This document shows, one piece after another, positions 33,356-41,397 of a stretch of 41,397 nucleotides of DNA (positions are counted from its first letter, which is position 1; each line of letters begins with the position of its first letter). The notes beneath the pieces are model-generated. The model was given only the letters and a program-made list of their open reading frames with translations. It ran no database searches and was not told the origin of the DNA. This DNA comes from DATEPR01 sp036502345 (GTDB lineage Bacteria > Actinomycetota > Actinomycetes > Mycobacteriales > Pseudonocardiaceae): the NCBI GenBank assembly GCA_036502345.1, contig DASXYT010000114.1, positions 1 to 41,397 of the forward strand, given 5' to 3'. Position numbers and translations under genes: made by a program.

Positions 33356-35599
33356 CTACGGGATGATCGTCCAGCCGAACATCATCGCGTGGTCCTCGTG
33401 CATGAGGTTGTGGCAGTGCGCCACGTACGGGCCCGTGAAGTCGCGGAATCCTCGGTAGACGATCACCGACTCGCTCGGGTCCAGAGCAGCGAGGTCCTCT
33501 TTCGACACGTCGTCGGGGTGGCCAGGGTCTCCACCGAGAGTGACGTCCTTGCCGTTACGCATGACGGTGCGGTGTTCCTCCATGTGCAGGTGGAACGGGT
33601 GCACCCAGCCACCGCCGCCGTTGCGGATCTCCCAGAGGTTGAAGCTGCCCTTCTGGGGGGTCGCGCTCGGGGTGTTGCCGGCGGGGTTCTTCAGGCTGAC
33701 CAGAGGCGTCGCCGGGTTGAAGGCGATGCCGTTGATCAGCCACTCGATCTCGCCACCGCCACTGCCGCGCTGTACCTCCGCGATCACGCGGTTGTCCAGC
33801 AGGCTCTGCCAGTTCGCGGGCAGCGGCGGGAGGTCCCGCAGGTGCGCCGGGATCAGGCTGTTGTCCGGCACGGTGTCGCCGATGACGAACTTGACCATCG
33901 GGATCAAGTACTTCGGGTCGGGCGAGAACCGGGTCGAGCTGTTCCACATCCGGCCGTCGAGCATCTTCATGACGTTCGTCAGGTAGATGACGTCGCCCTT
34001 GGTGGTCGGCGTGCCGTCCATGTACTTGGTGAAGTCGACGATGAACTCACGCCGCTTGGCCGGCCACAGTTCGAAGCTGTCCCGGACGATCGGGGCCGGC
34101 AGCAGGCCGCCGTCGGTCGCGATCTGGCTGAACTTCATGCACTGCTGGGCGTCCGGGATGCGGAACTGGCCCTGGAGTTCGTCGTCCTTGTAGCCCAGCG
34201 AGACTGCCGTCTTCGGACCCTGGGACGAGCTCATCAGCTTGAACTCGTAGATCCGGGAGATCGAGCAGTCCAGGAAGCGGAAGCGGTACTTGCGCCGCTT
34301 CACCTCCATCTGGGGGTAGGCCGTGCCGTTGACGGTGAAGATGTCGCCGACGAAGCCGTGGTTCGGGAAGTGACGGAAGAACCCCTTGCCCCACCACTCG
34401 GGGTGCGTCCTCGGGTTGCCGGCGGCGGGAAACTCGGCGTCGTGGAAGTCGTTGTGCAGCGTGACGCCGTCATCGAGCCGAACATCGTAGAACGCGAGCG
34501 GCACGTCGAACTCGACGTCGAAGGACCCGTCCGAGTTGTTGGTACGCACGCCGGGGAGCCGGAGACCGGTGGTCTCGTCGCCGTCGTCAGTGCCGTTCGT
34601 CGGGTCGTAGATCGGGTACAGACCGACCAGGCCCTTGTACACGTTGGCACCGGTGAAGTCCATCGTGTGGTCGTGGAACCAGAAGAAGCTCTGCTTCTCC
34701 CGCTCGTCGAAGCCCGCGGGGAAGTTCAGGTACAGGTTGTCCACCGACGTCTGTACCCGGTAGCCCCGGTTCTTCGGGCCGAACAGCGCGGAGTAGTGCG
34801 GGTTACCGTCGCTCTCCGGAGCCGTGTGTGCGTTGTGCAGGTGGGTCAGGAACTCCAGGTTCGGCGCGCCGTAGTCCTGGCGGTCCAGGTTGAGCGGGTT
34901 CTCGTCCAGGTGGTTCTCGAACCTGACGAGGCAGGGCTTGCCGTACTCGGCGTTGATCATGGGGCCGGGGAAGGTCCCGTTGAACGAGTTGATCGTGGCG
35001 AGCGGCAGCGTCCGCACCGTGCCGGCTGCGAACGTGTGGCCGGTGGAGTCGAACGACTGCGTCGGCTGGCCGCTGTTGTTGATCGGCATCACCTGCGACG
35101 AGGTGAACGAGTGCTGGGCCAGTTCGACCTTGATCTGGTAGACGATCGGGTCAGGCAACCCGATGTCACTGGTCCAGATCTGGTGGGTCTCGTTGCCCAG
35201 CGAGTTCTGCTGGCCGACACCCGGTCCGGGCGGGTTGGGCAGAGCCGCGACCTGAGCCGGGCTCAGCGGCCGTGCCGCCTTGAGGATGGGCAGTAGGTCG
35301 ACGAACGGGTTGAGAATGAGCGGACTGGTCGGGAACACCTCGGTGTAGAGCTGGTCTGCCAGGGCGATCGACGCGGCGTCGAGCACCCCGCCGGAGCTGA
35401 GCAGGCCCCGTTGCTGCAACGACGGCACAATGACTGCCCGTCCCACCCCCACGGCAACGGCGGCCGTGCCGGCCGCACCGAGCCGCAACGCCCAACGCCG
35501 CGACAGTTCGTGCCGCGAGGGTGCCTCTGGAGGTGTTTCCGCGGTTGTCGCAGACGTGCCCACTGACACGTCAGTCACTTCCGTAGGTCCATCAGGCAT
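33356..35599 (-). CDS. Tat-exported multicopper oxidase (CotA/phenoxazinone synthase type)
   Basis: 747 residues from ATG 35599 (GGAAG six bases upstream). The twin-arginine motif SRRWALRL at 33-40 precedes a hydrophobic stretch, so it is exported folded. Copper ligands are complete: HLHNAH, FWFHDHT, HPFHLH and AHCHNLMHEDHAMM with the axial Met. Enzymes of this group oxidise phenols, bilirubin-like compounds or metal ions with O2. The N-terminal 100 residues are long for the family. Expression is probably tied to the C-run motifs upstream. Confidence 0.93.
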   Translation of the reverse strand: MPDGPTEVTDVSVGTSATTAETPPEAPSRHELSRRWALRLGAAGTAAVAVGVGRAVIVPSLQQRGLLSSGGVLDAASIALADQLYTEVFPTSPLILNPFVDLLPILKAARPLSPAQVAALPNPPGPGVGQQNSLGNETHQIWTSDIGLPDPIVYQIKVELAQHSFTSSQVMPINNSGQPTQSFDSTGHTFAAGTVRTLPLATINSFNGTFPGPMINAEYGKPCLVRFENHLDENPLNLDRQDYGAPNLEFLTHLHNAHTAPESDGNPHYSALFGPKNRGYRVQTSVDNLYLNFPAGFDEREKQSFFWFHDHTMDFTGANVYKGLVGLYPIYDPTNGTDDGDETTGLRLPGVRTNNSDGSFDVEFDVPLAFYDVRLDDGVTLHNDFHDAEFPAAGNPRTHPEWWGKGFFRHFPNHGFVGDIFTVNGTAYPQMEVKRRKYRFRFLDCSISRIYEFKLMSSSQGPKTAVSLGYKDDELQGQFRIPDAQQCMKFSQIATDGGLLPAPIVRDSFELWPAKRREFIVDFTKYMDGTPTTKGDVIYLTNVMKMLDGRMWNSSTRFSPDPKYLIPMVKFVIGDTVPDNSLIPAHLRDLPPLPANWQSLLDNRVIAEVQRGSGGGEIEWLINGIAFNPATPLVSLKNPAGNTPSATPQKGSFNLWEIRNGGGGWVHPFHLHMEEHRTVMRNGKDVTLGGDPGHPDDVSKEDLAALDPSESVIVYRGFRDFTGPYVAHCHNLMHEDHAMMFGWTIIP

Positions 35600-35696
35600 G
35601 AGTAGCTTCCTTCCGTGGCCCCAGTACGGCCAGTCACGCCAGCTGGGGCCGGTCATCGGTCGGAAGCAGAATGCGGTGTGAATGCCATCCACGGAC

Positions 35697-35737
35697 ACCC
35701 GTGGATGGGGGGGTTGACACACCGAAATCGGGGTGGT
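35697..35737 (-). promoter_or_regulatory. Two regulatory motifs upstream of multicopper oxidase
   Basis: On the minus strand ACCCCCCCATCCACGGGT (35697-35714) matches the C-run motif, and 35722-35737 reads on the plus strand CCGAAATCGGGGTGGT, nearly identical to 36283-36297. They lie 98-138 bp before the start codon. The rest of the 256-bp gap shows no gene. Confidence 0.5.
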
Positions 35738-35855
35738 CGCACCCTGCCTGAACAGTGCACATAGCAATTTTTGTCTTGGGGAAGAGGGGTTGGGTCGAAT
35801 CCCGACGAATGCGGAATGGAAACCCCATATTCCGCCGGCGCCACGCGCCGCGCGG

Positions 35856-36254
35856 CTATCGGTCCAGAGCGTTGTGCTCGGGCCATGCGGTACCGCCTGC
35901 CGCGACGGCCCGTAGCGCCGTGAGCAGCGCCGCAGGTCCTGCGGCCTTGGCCACCAACCCCACAGCACCGACGTTCCTGGCCCGCGCGATCGCATCGCTT
36001 GCCGCCCACGCCGTCAGCACGATCACCTTCGCGGCCGGGCGGGCGGCGAGCAGTGCGGCGGTGGCCTCGATGCCGTCCAGGCCAGGCATACGCATGTCCA
36101 TCAGCACGATATCGGGGATACAGTCGGTGGCAGCGAGCACCTCGGCGCCGCTACGGCAGCTCGCTGCGAGCCTCAGGTCCGGGGTGGAGTCGAGAAGGGC
36201 TGACACACCTGTCCGGATCGCAGCACTGTTGTCGACCAGCAGGACTTGAATCAC
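35856..36254 (-). CDS. Receiver-only response regulator
   Basis: 132 residues, GTG start with GAGG about eight bases upstream. The receiver has D8 with N9 in place of the second acidic residue (VLLVDNSAA), phospho-acceptor D53 (IVLMDMRMPGLDG), a Thr-Ala switch (VIVLTAWA) and Lys in LVAKAAGP. It stops after the fifth helix with no HTH domain, although its closest look is NarL-type. It may be a truncated regulator or a stand-alone phosphate sink. It lies upstream of the oxidase on the same strand. Confidence 0.85.
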   Translation of the reverse strand: MIQVLLVDNSAAIRTGVSALLDSTPDLRLAASCRSGAEVLAATDCIPDIVLMDMRMPGLDGIEATAALLAARPAAKVIVLTAWAASDAIARARNVGAVGLVAKAAGPAALLTALRAVAAGGTAWPEHNALDR

Positions 36255-36282
36255 GGGTGTGTCCTCGTTCGATAGGTACGTC

Positions 36283-36297
36283 CCGAAATGGGGTGGT
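36283..36297 (-). promoter_or_regulatory. CCGAAAT-GGGGTGGT motif before receiver gene
   Basis: CCGAAATGGGGTGGT (plus strand) differs from 35722-35737 by one missing C. It lies 29-43 bp before the GTG start, about where a -35 region would be. Confidence 0.45.
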
Positions 36298-36335
36298 GCC
36301 GTGCTTCACGATGGGGTACATCGCGCCAACGCGAA

Positions 36336-36350
36336 ACCCCCCAATTAGGT
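36336..36350. promoter_or_regulatory. C-run motif, site in divergent gap
   Basis: ACCCCCCAATTAGGT, the left arm and centre of the motif, with AGGT instead of the full GGGGT. Confidence 0.45.
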
Positions 36351-36610
36351 AGGTCGGCAGCCGGGTGACATGTGTCGACACCAGGGAATTCTTTCCCGAG
36401 GAGAATGTCTGTGACCGGTCGCGAGCCCGCCACGACCGGACGTCGCGGACAATAGTCGCGAGTTCGCCGAACTTCCTGGCGACAACGCCGTGACCAGGCA
36501 TTTCGGGATACGCTCCGACGGCTGGACGATACGGTCGCCGCAACACCCGCGCACGCCGGACCGAGAACACGATGATCGCCTGTGTCGGCAGTAGCGGCGA
36601 AGCCGCTCTC

Positions 36611-36630
36611 ACCCCCCCAATTCACGGGGT
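36611..36630. promoter_or_regulatory. C-run motif upstream of small membrane protein
   Basis: ACCCCCCCAATTCACGGGGT, complete with both arms, 155 bp before the start of the membrane gene at 36785. Confidence 0.5.
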
Positions 36631-36784
36631 CACCCCACCCTCCACGTCAGGCTTTCTCACCAGGTCGGCCAGCGGAAGCCTGGATGCGTGCGCCGGTAAC
36701 TGCCCGGCTGACGTTCGATCCGGGACGTTCCCCCGCGGGATGGCACCGCACACCCGAGTACCGACGGCGTAGGAACGAGAAACC

Positions 36785-37270
36785 ATGGTCACGACCACCG
36801 CCCCGGCATCCTCCTCGGCGACCGGCATCCGGTTCACTCCGGCGATCTGGACGGTGTTGGCGGCCGAGTCGCTCGTCGCCGCGGGCATCCTGCACCTGGT
36901 CGTCGACATCCAGACGCTCACCGCGGAGATGCTGTTCGCGGTGCTGTTCCTCATCGTCGGCCCCCTGCAGGTCAAGTACGGCGCCAGGGTGGTGCGGGGT
37001 GTCAGCCCTGTCACCGCGGTCGTCACGCTCGTAGCGTCGCTGCTACTGGTGGCTCTTCTCGTGTATGCCCACTCGGTCGCCGTTTCAACCGCACCAGTTG
37101 GTTCCCGGGGCACGGACGTGACCGGAACCGTACTGCTCGCGTGTGGACTGGCCGCCGTCGCAGGTCTCGGCGCCGTGGTGCCGGCCGGCATCCGCCGCTG
37201 GGCGGTCAACAGCCTGCTGAGTCTTGGCCTGGCGTTCTGGGTGATCTGGTTGGTCATCACCTTCGTCTGA
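36785..37270 (+). CDS. Small multi-pass membrane protein of unknown function
   Basis: 161 residues with four to five membrane helices (about 19-40, 47-66, 77-95, 112-133, 140-160). There are no charged catalytic motifs and few polar residues inside helices. The start ATG 36785 follows AGGAACGAG. It shares the upstream C-run motif with the oxidase and receiver genes and so probably belongs to the same response. I do not recognise the family. Confidence 0.65.
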   Translation: MVTTTAPASSSATGIRFTPAIWTVLAAESLVAAGILHLVVDIQTLTAEMLFAVLFLIVGPLQVKYGARVVRGVSPVTAVVTLVASLLLVALLVYAHSVAVSTAPVGSRGTDVTGTVLLACGLAAVAGLGAVVPAGIRRWAVNSLLSLGLAFWVIWLVITFV

Positions 37271-37290
37271 GCCGACCCGAACGGACGGTC

Positions 37291-37557
37291 TCAGTGTGGA
37301 GCCGCGTCCTCGAAACCCTCCTTCACCAGGTTGACGTGCTCGATCGGAAAGTTCTGCCGCCGGATGGCGTCCTCGATCATCAGCACCAGCATGTCATCCG
37401 GAACGAGGCAATCGAGACACGCGTCGGGTCTGGCCGCGAGCACGACGTCCACCGATCCCTCGGTCGGCCGGTCGCCGACCCGCAACTCGAACCCGTCGGC
37501 CGCCAGGCCGGGCCGTAGCCCGGCCAGCGCCGCCTCCACCGCGTCTCGATCAGCCAC
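37291..37557 (-). CDS. NifU-like C-terminal domain protein with CxxC
   Basis: 88 residues from GTG 37557 (AAGGGA five bases upstream). VEAALAGLRPGLAADGFEL, then DACLDCLVPDDMLVLMIEDA follows the pattern of the NifU C-terminal domain, with Cys47 and Cys50 as the CxxC that carries or passes on an Fe-S cluster. The usual Gly before the first Cys is replaced. It is last in the ABC transporter operon, 35 bp behind the permease, so it may serve the enzyme encoded by that operon. Confidence 0.65.
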   Translation of the reverse strand: MADRDAVEAALAGLRPGLAADGFELRVGDRPTEGSVDVVLAARPDACLDCLVPDDMLVLMIEDAIRRQNFPIEHVNLVKEGFEDAAPH

Positions 37558-37592
37558 AGCTGTCCCTTCGGGTTTCAGTCGATGGTCGGAAC

Positions 37593-38426
37593 TCAGTCGA
37601 CGGTCACGGTCCACCAGCCCAGCCAGCGTCGGCGGGCGATCTCCAGACCCTGGACCAGGATGCTGCCCAGCACCGCCAGGATCACCACCACGGCGAAGGT
37701 CAGCGACGCGTTCGTGGTGTCCACGGCGGTGGTCAGCAGTTGGCCGAGACCGACGGATCCGGTGAACAGTTCCGCCGCCACGGCACCGAGCAGTCCGAAA
37801 CTGACGGCGTTGGGCAGGCACGCGAACACCCAGGCCAGCGCGTACGGCGCCCGCACACTGACCATCAGGCGGAGCCGGGACGCACCGAACAGCCGGACGA
37901 ACTCGATCGTCTCGACGTTGACCGACCGCGCGCCCTCCAGCGCGTTGTAGAACACCAGGAACACGACGAGCAGGAAGGCTGTCAGAGCGTCGCCGGTCGT
38001 CGACGTGCCGAACACCAGCACGATGACCGGCACCAGCGCGATCCTGGGTATCGCGTTCAGCGCCACGATGAACGGCCGGACGACGTCGTAGACGGTTTCG
38101 CTGCTGGCGCAGACCAGGCCACCGATCGTGCCGACGGCGACCGCGACCGCAGCGCCGATCAGGGCGGCCACCAGCGTCGTCTCCAGGAACGGCCAGATCG
38201 AGATGCCGCTGACCCCGGGGATCGGCCTGCTGCCGGCCACGAGGTGCCCCAGTTCCCTGAGCACCGACGACGGCGAGCTGATGAAGAACCGGTCCAGGAA
38301 CGGGGCCGCACCGGCGACGCCGGGGATGACCGGCACCCACTCCCACGCCGCGAGGAAGGCCAGCAGCAGAGCGACCCGCCACGCGTTGACGGAGAACCAA
38401 CGGCGACGAACACGGGTGACGGCCAC
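37593..38426 (-). CDS. ABC transporter permease (SsuC/TauC type)
   Basis: 277 residues, GTG start, 1 bp from the stop of the ATPase gene. It has about six membrane helices and the EAA-like loop NALEGARSVNVETIEFVRLF-GASRLRLM typical of the nitrate/sulfonate/taurine class. The substrate cannot be read from the permease. Confidence 0.88.
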   Translation of the reverse strand: MAVTRVRRRWFSVNAWRVALLLAFLAAWEWVPVIPGVAGAAPFLDRFFISSPSSVLRELGHLVAGSRPIPGVSGISIWPFLETTLVAALIGAAVAVAVGTIGGLVCASSETVYDVVRPFIVALNAIPRIALVPVIVLVFGTSTTGDALTAFLLVVFLVFYNALEGARSVNVETIEFVRLFGASRLRLMVSVRAPYALAWVFACLPNAVSFGLLGAVAAELFTGSVGLGQLLTTAVDTTNASLTFAVVVILAVLGSILVQGLEIARRRWLGWWTVTVD

Positions 38427-38427
38427 G

Positions 38428-39234
38428 TCAGAACTCCTTCATCAGCCGGGACCAGATCCGGGCGTAGATCTCCTGGTAGGCGCCGGTCTCCCGGAGCGCG
38501 AAGACGTCCCGCTCCTTGCCGAACGGAATCGAGTGCAGGTCCACCACGGACGATGGCCGCCTGCCCAGCACGTAGACCCGGTCCCCGAGGGTGATCGCCT
38601 CGGCGAGGTCATGGGTGACCAGCACCATGCCGGTGCCGAACTTGGCCGCCAGCTTCAGCACCTGGTCGTGCAGGGTCAGCCGGGTCGGCTCGTCCAGAGC
38701 GGCGAACGGCTCGTCCATCAGGATCAGCGACGGCCATGGCGCCAGTGCGGTCGCCAGGCCGAGCCGCCGCCGCATGCCGCCGGACAGCTGGGCGGGGTGT
38801 GCGTCCCGGAACTCCTCGAGGCTCACCGTCGCGAGCAGGTCGGCCACCCTGGCCCTGGCCTCCTCCTTGGGCACCTTGGCCAGCTTCAGCGAGAACTCGA
38901 TGTTCCCCTGCACCGTCCGCCAGGGCAGCAGGGTGTCCTGCTGGAACAGCATCGTGACGTCCCGCCGCCCCCGACGACCGGTGGTCGGCCCCGCCCACGC
39001 CACCGATCCCCTGCTGGGCTTGCGAAAACCGGCGATCAGCGACAACAGGGTCGACTTGCCGCAGCCGCTCGGCCCCACGATGGCCACCACCTCGCCCCGG
39101 CCGACCTTCAGGTCGATGCCGTTGAGGATGTCCAGCCCTGTGGAGTAGGTGAACGACACGGAGTCCAGCGTGAGCAGCGGTGGCAGGATGGCTACCGCCT
39201 GCGCCGACCGTTGGTGCTCTGGCGATGTCGACAA
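38428..39234 (-). CDS. ABC transporter ATP-binding protein (SsuB/TauB type)
   Basis: 268 residues. TTG start at 39234 with GGGAG eight bases upstream. Walker A GPSGCGKST, Q-loop MLFQQDTLLPW, signature LSGGMRRRLGLA, Walker B LILMDEPFAALDE and switch His in LVTHDLAEA are all intact. It powers the permease encoded next to it. Confidence 0.9.
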   Translation of the reverse strand: MSTSPEHQRSAQAVAILPPLLTLDSVSFTYSTGLDILNGIDLKVGRGEVVAIVGPSGCGKSTLLSLIAGFRKPSRGSVAWAGPTTGRRGRRDVTMLFQQDTLLPWRTVQGNIEFSLKLAKVPKEEARARVADLLATVSLEEFRDAHPAQLSGGMRRRLGLATALAPWPSLILMDEPFAALDEPTRLTLHDQVLKLAAKFGTGMVLVTHDLAEAITLGDRVYVLGRRPSSVVDLHSIPFGKERDVFALRETGAYQEIYARIWSRLMKEF

Positions 39235-39250
39235 CGTCGTGGCTCCCGTC

Positions 39251-40336
39251 TCAGCTGTTCGCCGACGCTGCGTTGAGATAGGACATGTCGACCGCCTTGG
39301 CGTAGCCCAGCGCCGGGTTGCTCGGGTCGATGCCGAGCCCCCAGCCCGCGAACTCCTGCAGCGAGTGGCTCCAGGCCGCCTGGCTGATCTGGCCGTTGGT
39401 GGAGTCCACGAACGGTCGGTCCAGGGAGAACGCGTAGGTGAGCTGCGCGACGGAGTTGCCGGTCAGGATCGGGCTCTTCGCGATCGCGGTGGCCACCTGC
39501 TGGTCGTTGTGCGTGTTGATGAAGGTGTTCGCCTCCATCATCGCGCCCATGAACGCGGTGACCGCTGCCTTCTTCTGCTGCAGGTGCGCCGGCAGTCCCC
39601 AGATCGACAGGTTCACCAGGTCCGAGCCGAAGATCGTCTTGGCCTCCGCGCTGGCCCCCGGATTGACCAGGAGCTTGAGCTTGTGCGCGGTGATGAACGG
39701 CGCCCAGATGCTGGCGATGCCGACCGCCGCCGCCGTCCGACCGGAGATGACCTCGTCGGCCTGGGCGGGCAGGGTGGACAGCGACACGGTCTGGAATCCC
39801 TTGCCGGTCTGCTGTTGCACGTACTTGGACAGTGCCTGCGTCGTGCCGTAGGACGAGCCGGACGTGCCCTCCGACGAGACCTTCTTGCCGGCCAGGTCGG
39901 TCAGCGACTTGTACGGCGAGTTCGCCGGCACCACGACGCCCGCCACGTCCGGTCCGACACCCCACGCGTAGATCAACACGGTCTGCCGGCCCTGGATGAT
40001 GGGCGCCAGACCGGCCGTCGTGCCCGTCATCGACATGTCCACCTTGCCGGCCGCCGCCTCGGTGAACGCGGCAGAGCCCGCGTTGATGATGTTCACGGTC
40101 AGTCCGCGCTTGGCGAAGTAGCCGTTCTCCTGGGCCAGATACAGCGGAGCGTTCCCGGTGGACACGCCTGCGATGGTGATGGACAGGGTGCCCAGCGACG
40201 CCTTGCCCGTTGCGCCACCGCCGGATCCGCTGCTGGTGCTGCCACCGCACGCGGACGCCAGCAGGACGACGGCCGCCGCACCGGCCATGACCGCGAGCCC
40301 TCGGGCGGCGACTCCTCGAAGATGATGCCGAGCCAT
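39251..40336 (-). CDS. ABC transporter substrate-binding lipoprotein (NMT1/SsuA-like)
   Basis: 361 residues from ATG 40336 (GTG 40345 and TTG 40348 are alternatives). The lipobox LASAC puts the lipidated Cys at residue 30. The mature part begins GGSTSSGSGGG and holds LYLAQENGYFAKRGLTVNI and GKVDMSMTGTTAG, the pattern of NMT1/SsuA-type binding proteins for aromatic, sulfonate or pyrimidine-like ligands. It lies between the partial conserved gene and the ATPase gene. Confidence 0.9.
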   Translation of the reverse strand: MARHHLRGVAARGLAVMAGAAAVVLLASACGGSTSSGSGGGATGKASLGTLSITIAGVSTGNAPLYLAQENGYFAKRGLTVNIINAGSAAFTEAAAGKVDMSMTGTTAGLAPIIQGRQTVLIYAWGVGPDVAGVVVPANSPYKSLTDLAGKKVSSEGTSGSSYGTTQALSKYVQQQTGKGFQTVSLSTLPAQADEVISGRTAAAVGIASIWAPFITAHKLKLLVNPGASAEAKTIFGSDLVNLSIWGLPAHLQQKKAAVTAFMGAMMEANTFINTHNDQQVATAIAKSPILTGNSVAQLTYAFSLDRPFVDSTNGQISQAAWSHSLQEFAGWGLGIDPSNPALGYAKAVDMSYLNAASANS

Positions 40337-40368
40337 TCCGACCACCAATCCTTGCTGGGACCGCCCGC

Positions 40369-41397
40369 TCAGACGGGCTGCATGACATAGCCGGTGGACG
40401 ACAGTGAGTACACGACAACCGAGTGCTTGCCAGGGCCGCCCGCGACCGCCACCAGGGCCGCAGCCGGCTCGTCAAGGGCACGAACGCAGTTGTCGTCGAA
40501 GACAGCCGGGAACCGCTTCCTGCGCCAGCGAACCGCTTCCATGAGACTGTCCGGGAAGGAGTCGACGGGCGCCCGCGCCCGCTCGTAGAGTTCCTGCTGC
40601 AACGACTCGCGTGTGATGCCGCCCCGGTGCAGCGTCCGGACGTGCTCGGGGCAGAGCAGGATGAGCACGCGACCGCCCATCTGCATGAAGTTGCTGCCCC
40701 GCGCGGTCAGCGTGTACGCCAGATTCGTCATCATGTCGTCCACGCTGCTGGACACGCTGTCGTAGTGGTTGAAGAGCGTCACGGCACCCAGCGACAGGAC
40801 GCTGCTGGGCGCGTGCAGTCCTTGGGAGGCAGGGAAACTCTGCCACGGGCTGTCGGCCTGGTTCTCGGCGAACGCCAGCGAGTACTTGCCCGGTTGGCCG
40901 CCGGTCGCGCGGTCCGTCGTGCCAGGATGCGCCCCGCCGACGTTGTGCAGCGTCAGCCGGACCGCGCGGCCGATCGTGGCGTTCGCCCGGTTCCCCGGGC
41001 CGAGATAGCCGATGCCACCGTTCATGCCGATGTCGGTGGCCACCTGGCCGCTGACCATCACCAGTGGCGTCACCGGATTCGTGGTGACCTGGATCGTGAA
41101 GAGGTTGAACTCCTTGCGCACCATGCCTTCGAACGCGGCGACGAGAACGGGGAACATCTCCGGCGTCGTGCCGGCCATGATGGCGTTGATGGCCAACGCC
41201 TTGATGGTCAGCCGCCCCCAGCGGGGCGGCACCGTGCCGAGGACCTCGTCGCCGTCCCGGTCGGTCGAGTCCAGCCACCTGCGTAACCGGTCCGGGGTCG
41301 GCGGCACGATCGGCAGCCCGTCACCGATCTGTTCCGCTTCGGCCAGGGCCAGCCACGCTTCGGGTGAGTCCCCGGCATCCCAGTGTGGGTCGGCTTC
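40369..41397 (-). CDS. Conserved protein of unknown function, 5' end outside window
   Basis: 342 residues visible. The frame stays open to the right edge (AEAEQIGDGLPIVPPTPDRL), so the true start lies beyond. Conserved-looking blocks are LGTVPPRWGRLTIKALAINA, NATIGRAVRLTLHNVGG and GKYSLAFAENQADSPWQ. I recall similar sequences next to or fused with UGSC-motif (seleno)proteins, which would suggest thiol or sulfur chemistry, but I cannot confirm this. It stands directly before the binding-protein gene in the same operon, so it may act on the imported compound. Confidence 0.6.
   Translation of the reverse strand, partial: EADPHWDAGDSPEAWLALAEAEQIGDGLPIVPPTPDRLRRWLDSTDRDGDEVLGTVPPRWGRLTIKALAINAIMAGTTPEMFPVLVAAFEGMVRKEFNLFTIQVTTNPVTPLVMVSGQVATDIGMNGGIGYLGPGNRANATIGRAVRLTLHNVGGAHPGTTDRATGGQPGKYSLAFAENQADSPWQSFPASQGLHAPSSVLSLGAVTLFNHYDSVSSSVDDMMTNLAYTLTARGSNFMQMGGRVLILLCPEHVRTLHRGGITRESLQQELYERARAPVDSFPDSLMEAVRWRRKRFPAVFDDNCVRALDEPAAALVAVAGGPGKHSVVVYSLSSTGYVMQPV

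Larger units (their letters stand above)
36255..36784. other. 530-bp divergent intergenic region
   Basis: No supported gene. A strong ribosome-like GAGGAGA at 36398-36404 precedes a 16-codon open frame (ATG 36405) that ends at once, perhaps a leader peptide or a gene remnant. The region holds three of the shared motifs. Confidence 0.5.

Noticed and set aside
33218..35296. 692-codon plus-strand open frame
   Set aside because: It is antisense to the multicopper oxidase, which has all copper ligands on the minus strand.
36405..36455. 16-codon open frame after GAGGAGA
   Set aside because: It may be a leader or remnant, but there is no conserved context to support a gene call.

Overview
The window is a 41.4 kb piece of a high-GC (about 70 percent by eye) actinomycete chromosome. 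It has GTG/TTG starts, many 4-bp ATGA/GTGA overlaps, several leaderless-looking promoters, SARP and NarL-type regulators, an F420-type oxidoreductase, PPE/EspC-like secretion substrates and a tricorn protease. Together these suggest a filamentous Pseudonocardiales-like actinomycete; that placement is inference. No tRNA, rRNA or CRISPR array was found.

Left edge (1-4.6 kb): a small gene set that looks like an undescribed peptide system. Two tandemly duplicated short genes encode 31-32 residue peptides with the same N-terminal half and a conserved PLYGxTC core. Each copy carries its own duplicated upstream element. They are followed, after a perfect 13-bp hairpin, by a protein with a PqqD-like domain fused to an M50-type membrane metalloprotease, then by a TPR protein that runs off the window. 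A HTH-NB-ARC regulator is divergent from the peptides.

4.6-13.3 kb: a DUF574-type SAM methyltransferase, then two tightly overlapping operons (5.67-8.86 and 9.75-13.30 kb) of type VII (ESX-like) substrate proteins: PPE-like, EspC-like and WXG proteins, a WXG-NlpC/P60 peptidase and a large LXG-like protein. A divergent AraC-type regulator lies between them. No secretion ATPase or membrane core is in the window.

13.3-25 kb: housekeeping and metabolic genes. These are an LLM-class oxidoreductase, tricorn protease, TetR regulator, alpha/beta hydrolase, S4 RNA-binding protein, a zinc-ribbon-like protein, lactate permease, a secreted endonuclease/exonuclease/phosphatase-fold protein and malate synthase A. 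A striking array of about 24 degenerate 21-bp units fills the convergent gap at 19.44-19.95 kb. Lactate permease and malate synthase fit growth on lactate or C2 units.

25-37.3 kb: two overlapping acyltransferase-3 genes, a SARP regulator, a NarL-type kinase and regulator, an IS630 element, a membrane protein with a His/Cys-rich loop, a Tat-exported multicopper oxidase, a receiver-only response regulator and a small membrane protein. C-run motifs are shared by the upstream regions of the NarL-type regulator, the multicopper oxidase, the receiver protein and the small membrane protein, which suggests one regulon, perhaps for copper or redox stress. Three of the minus-strand units end at long perfect or near-perfect hairpins.

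Right edge (37.3-41.4 kb): a minus-strand operon of a conserved protein (partial), a lipoprotein binding protein, an ABC ATPase, a permease and a small NifU-like CxxC protein. It is probably a sulfonate/nitrate-type uptake system tied to an unknown pathway.
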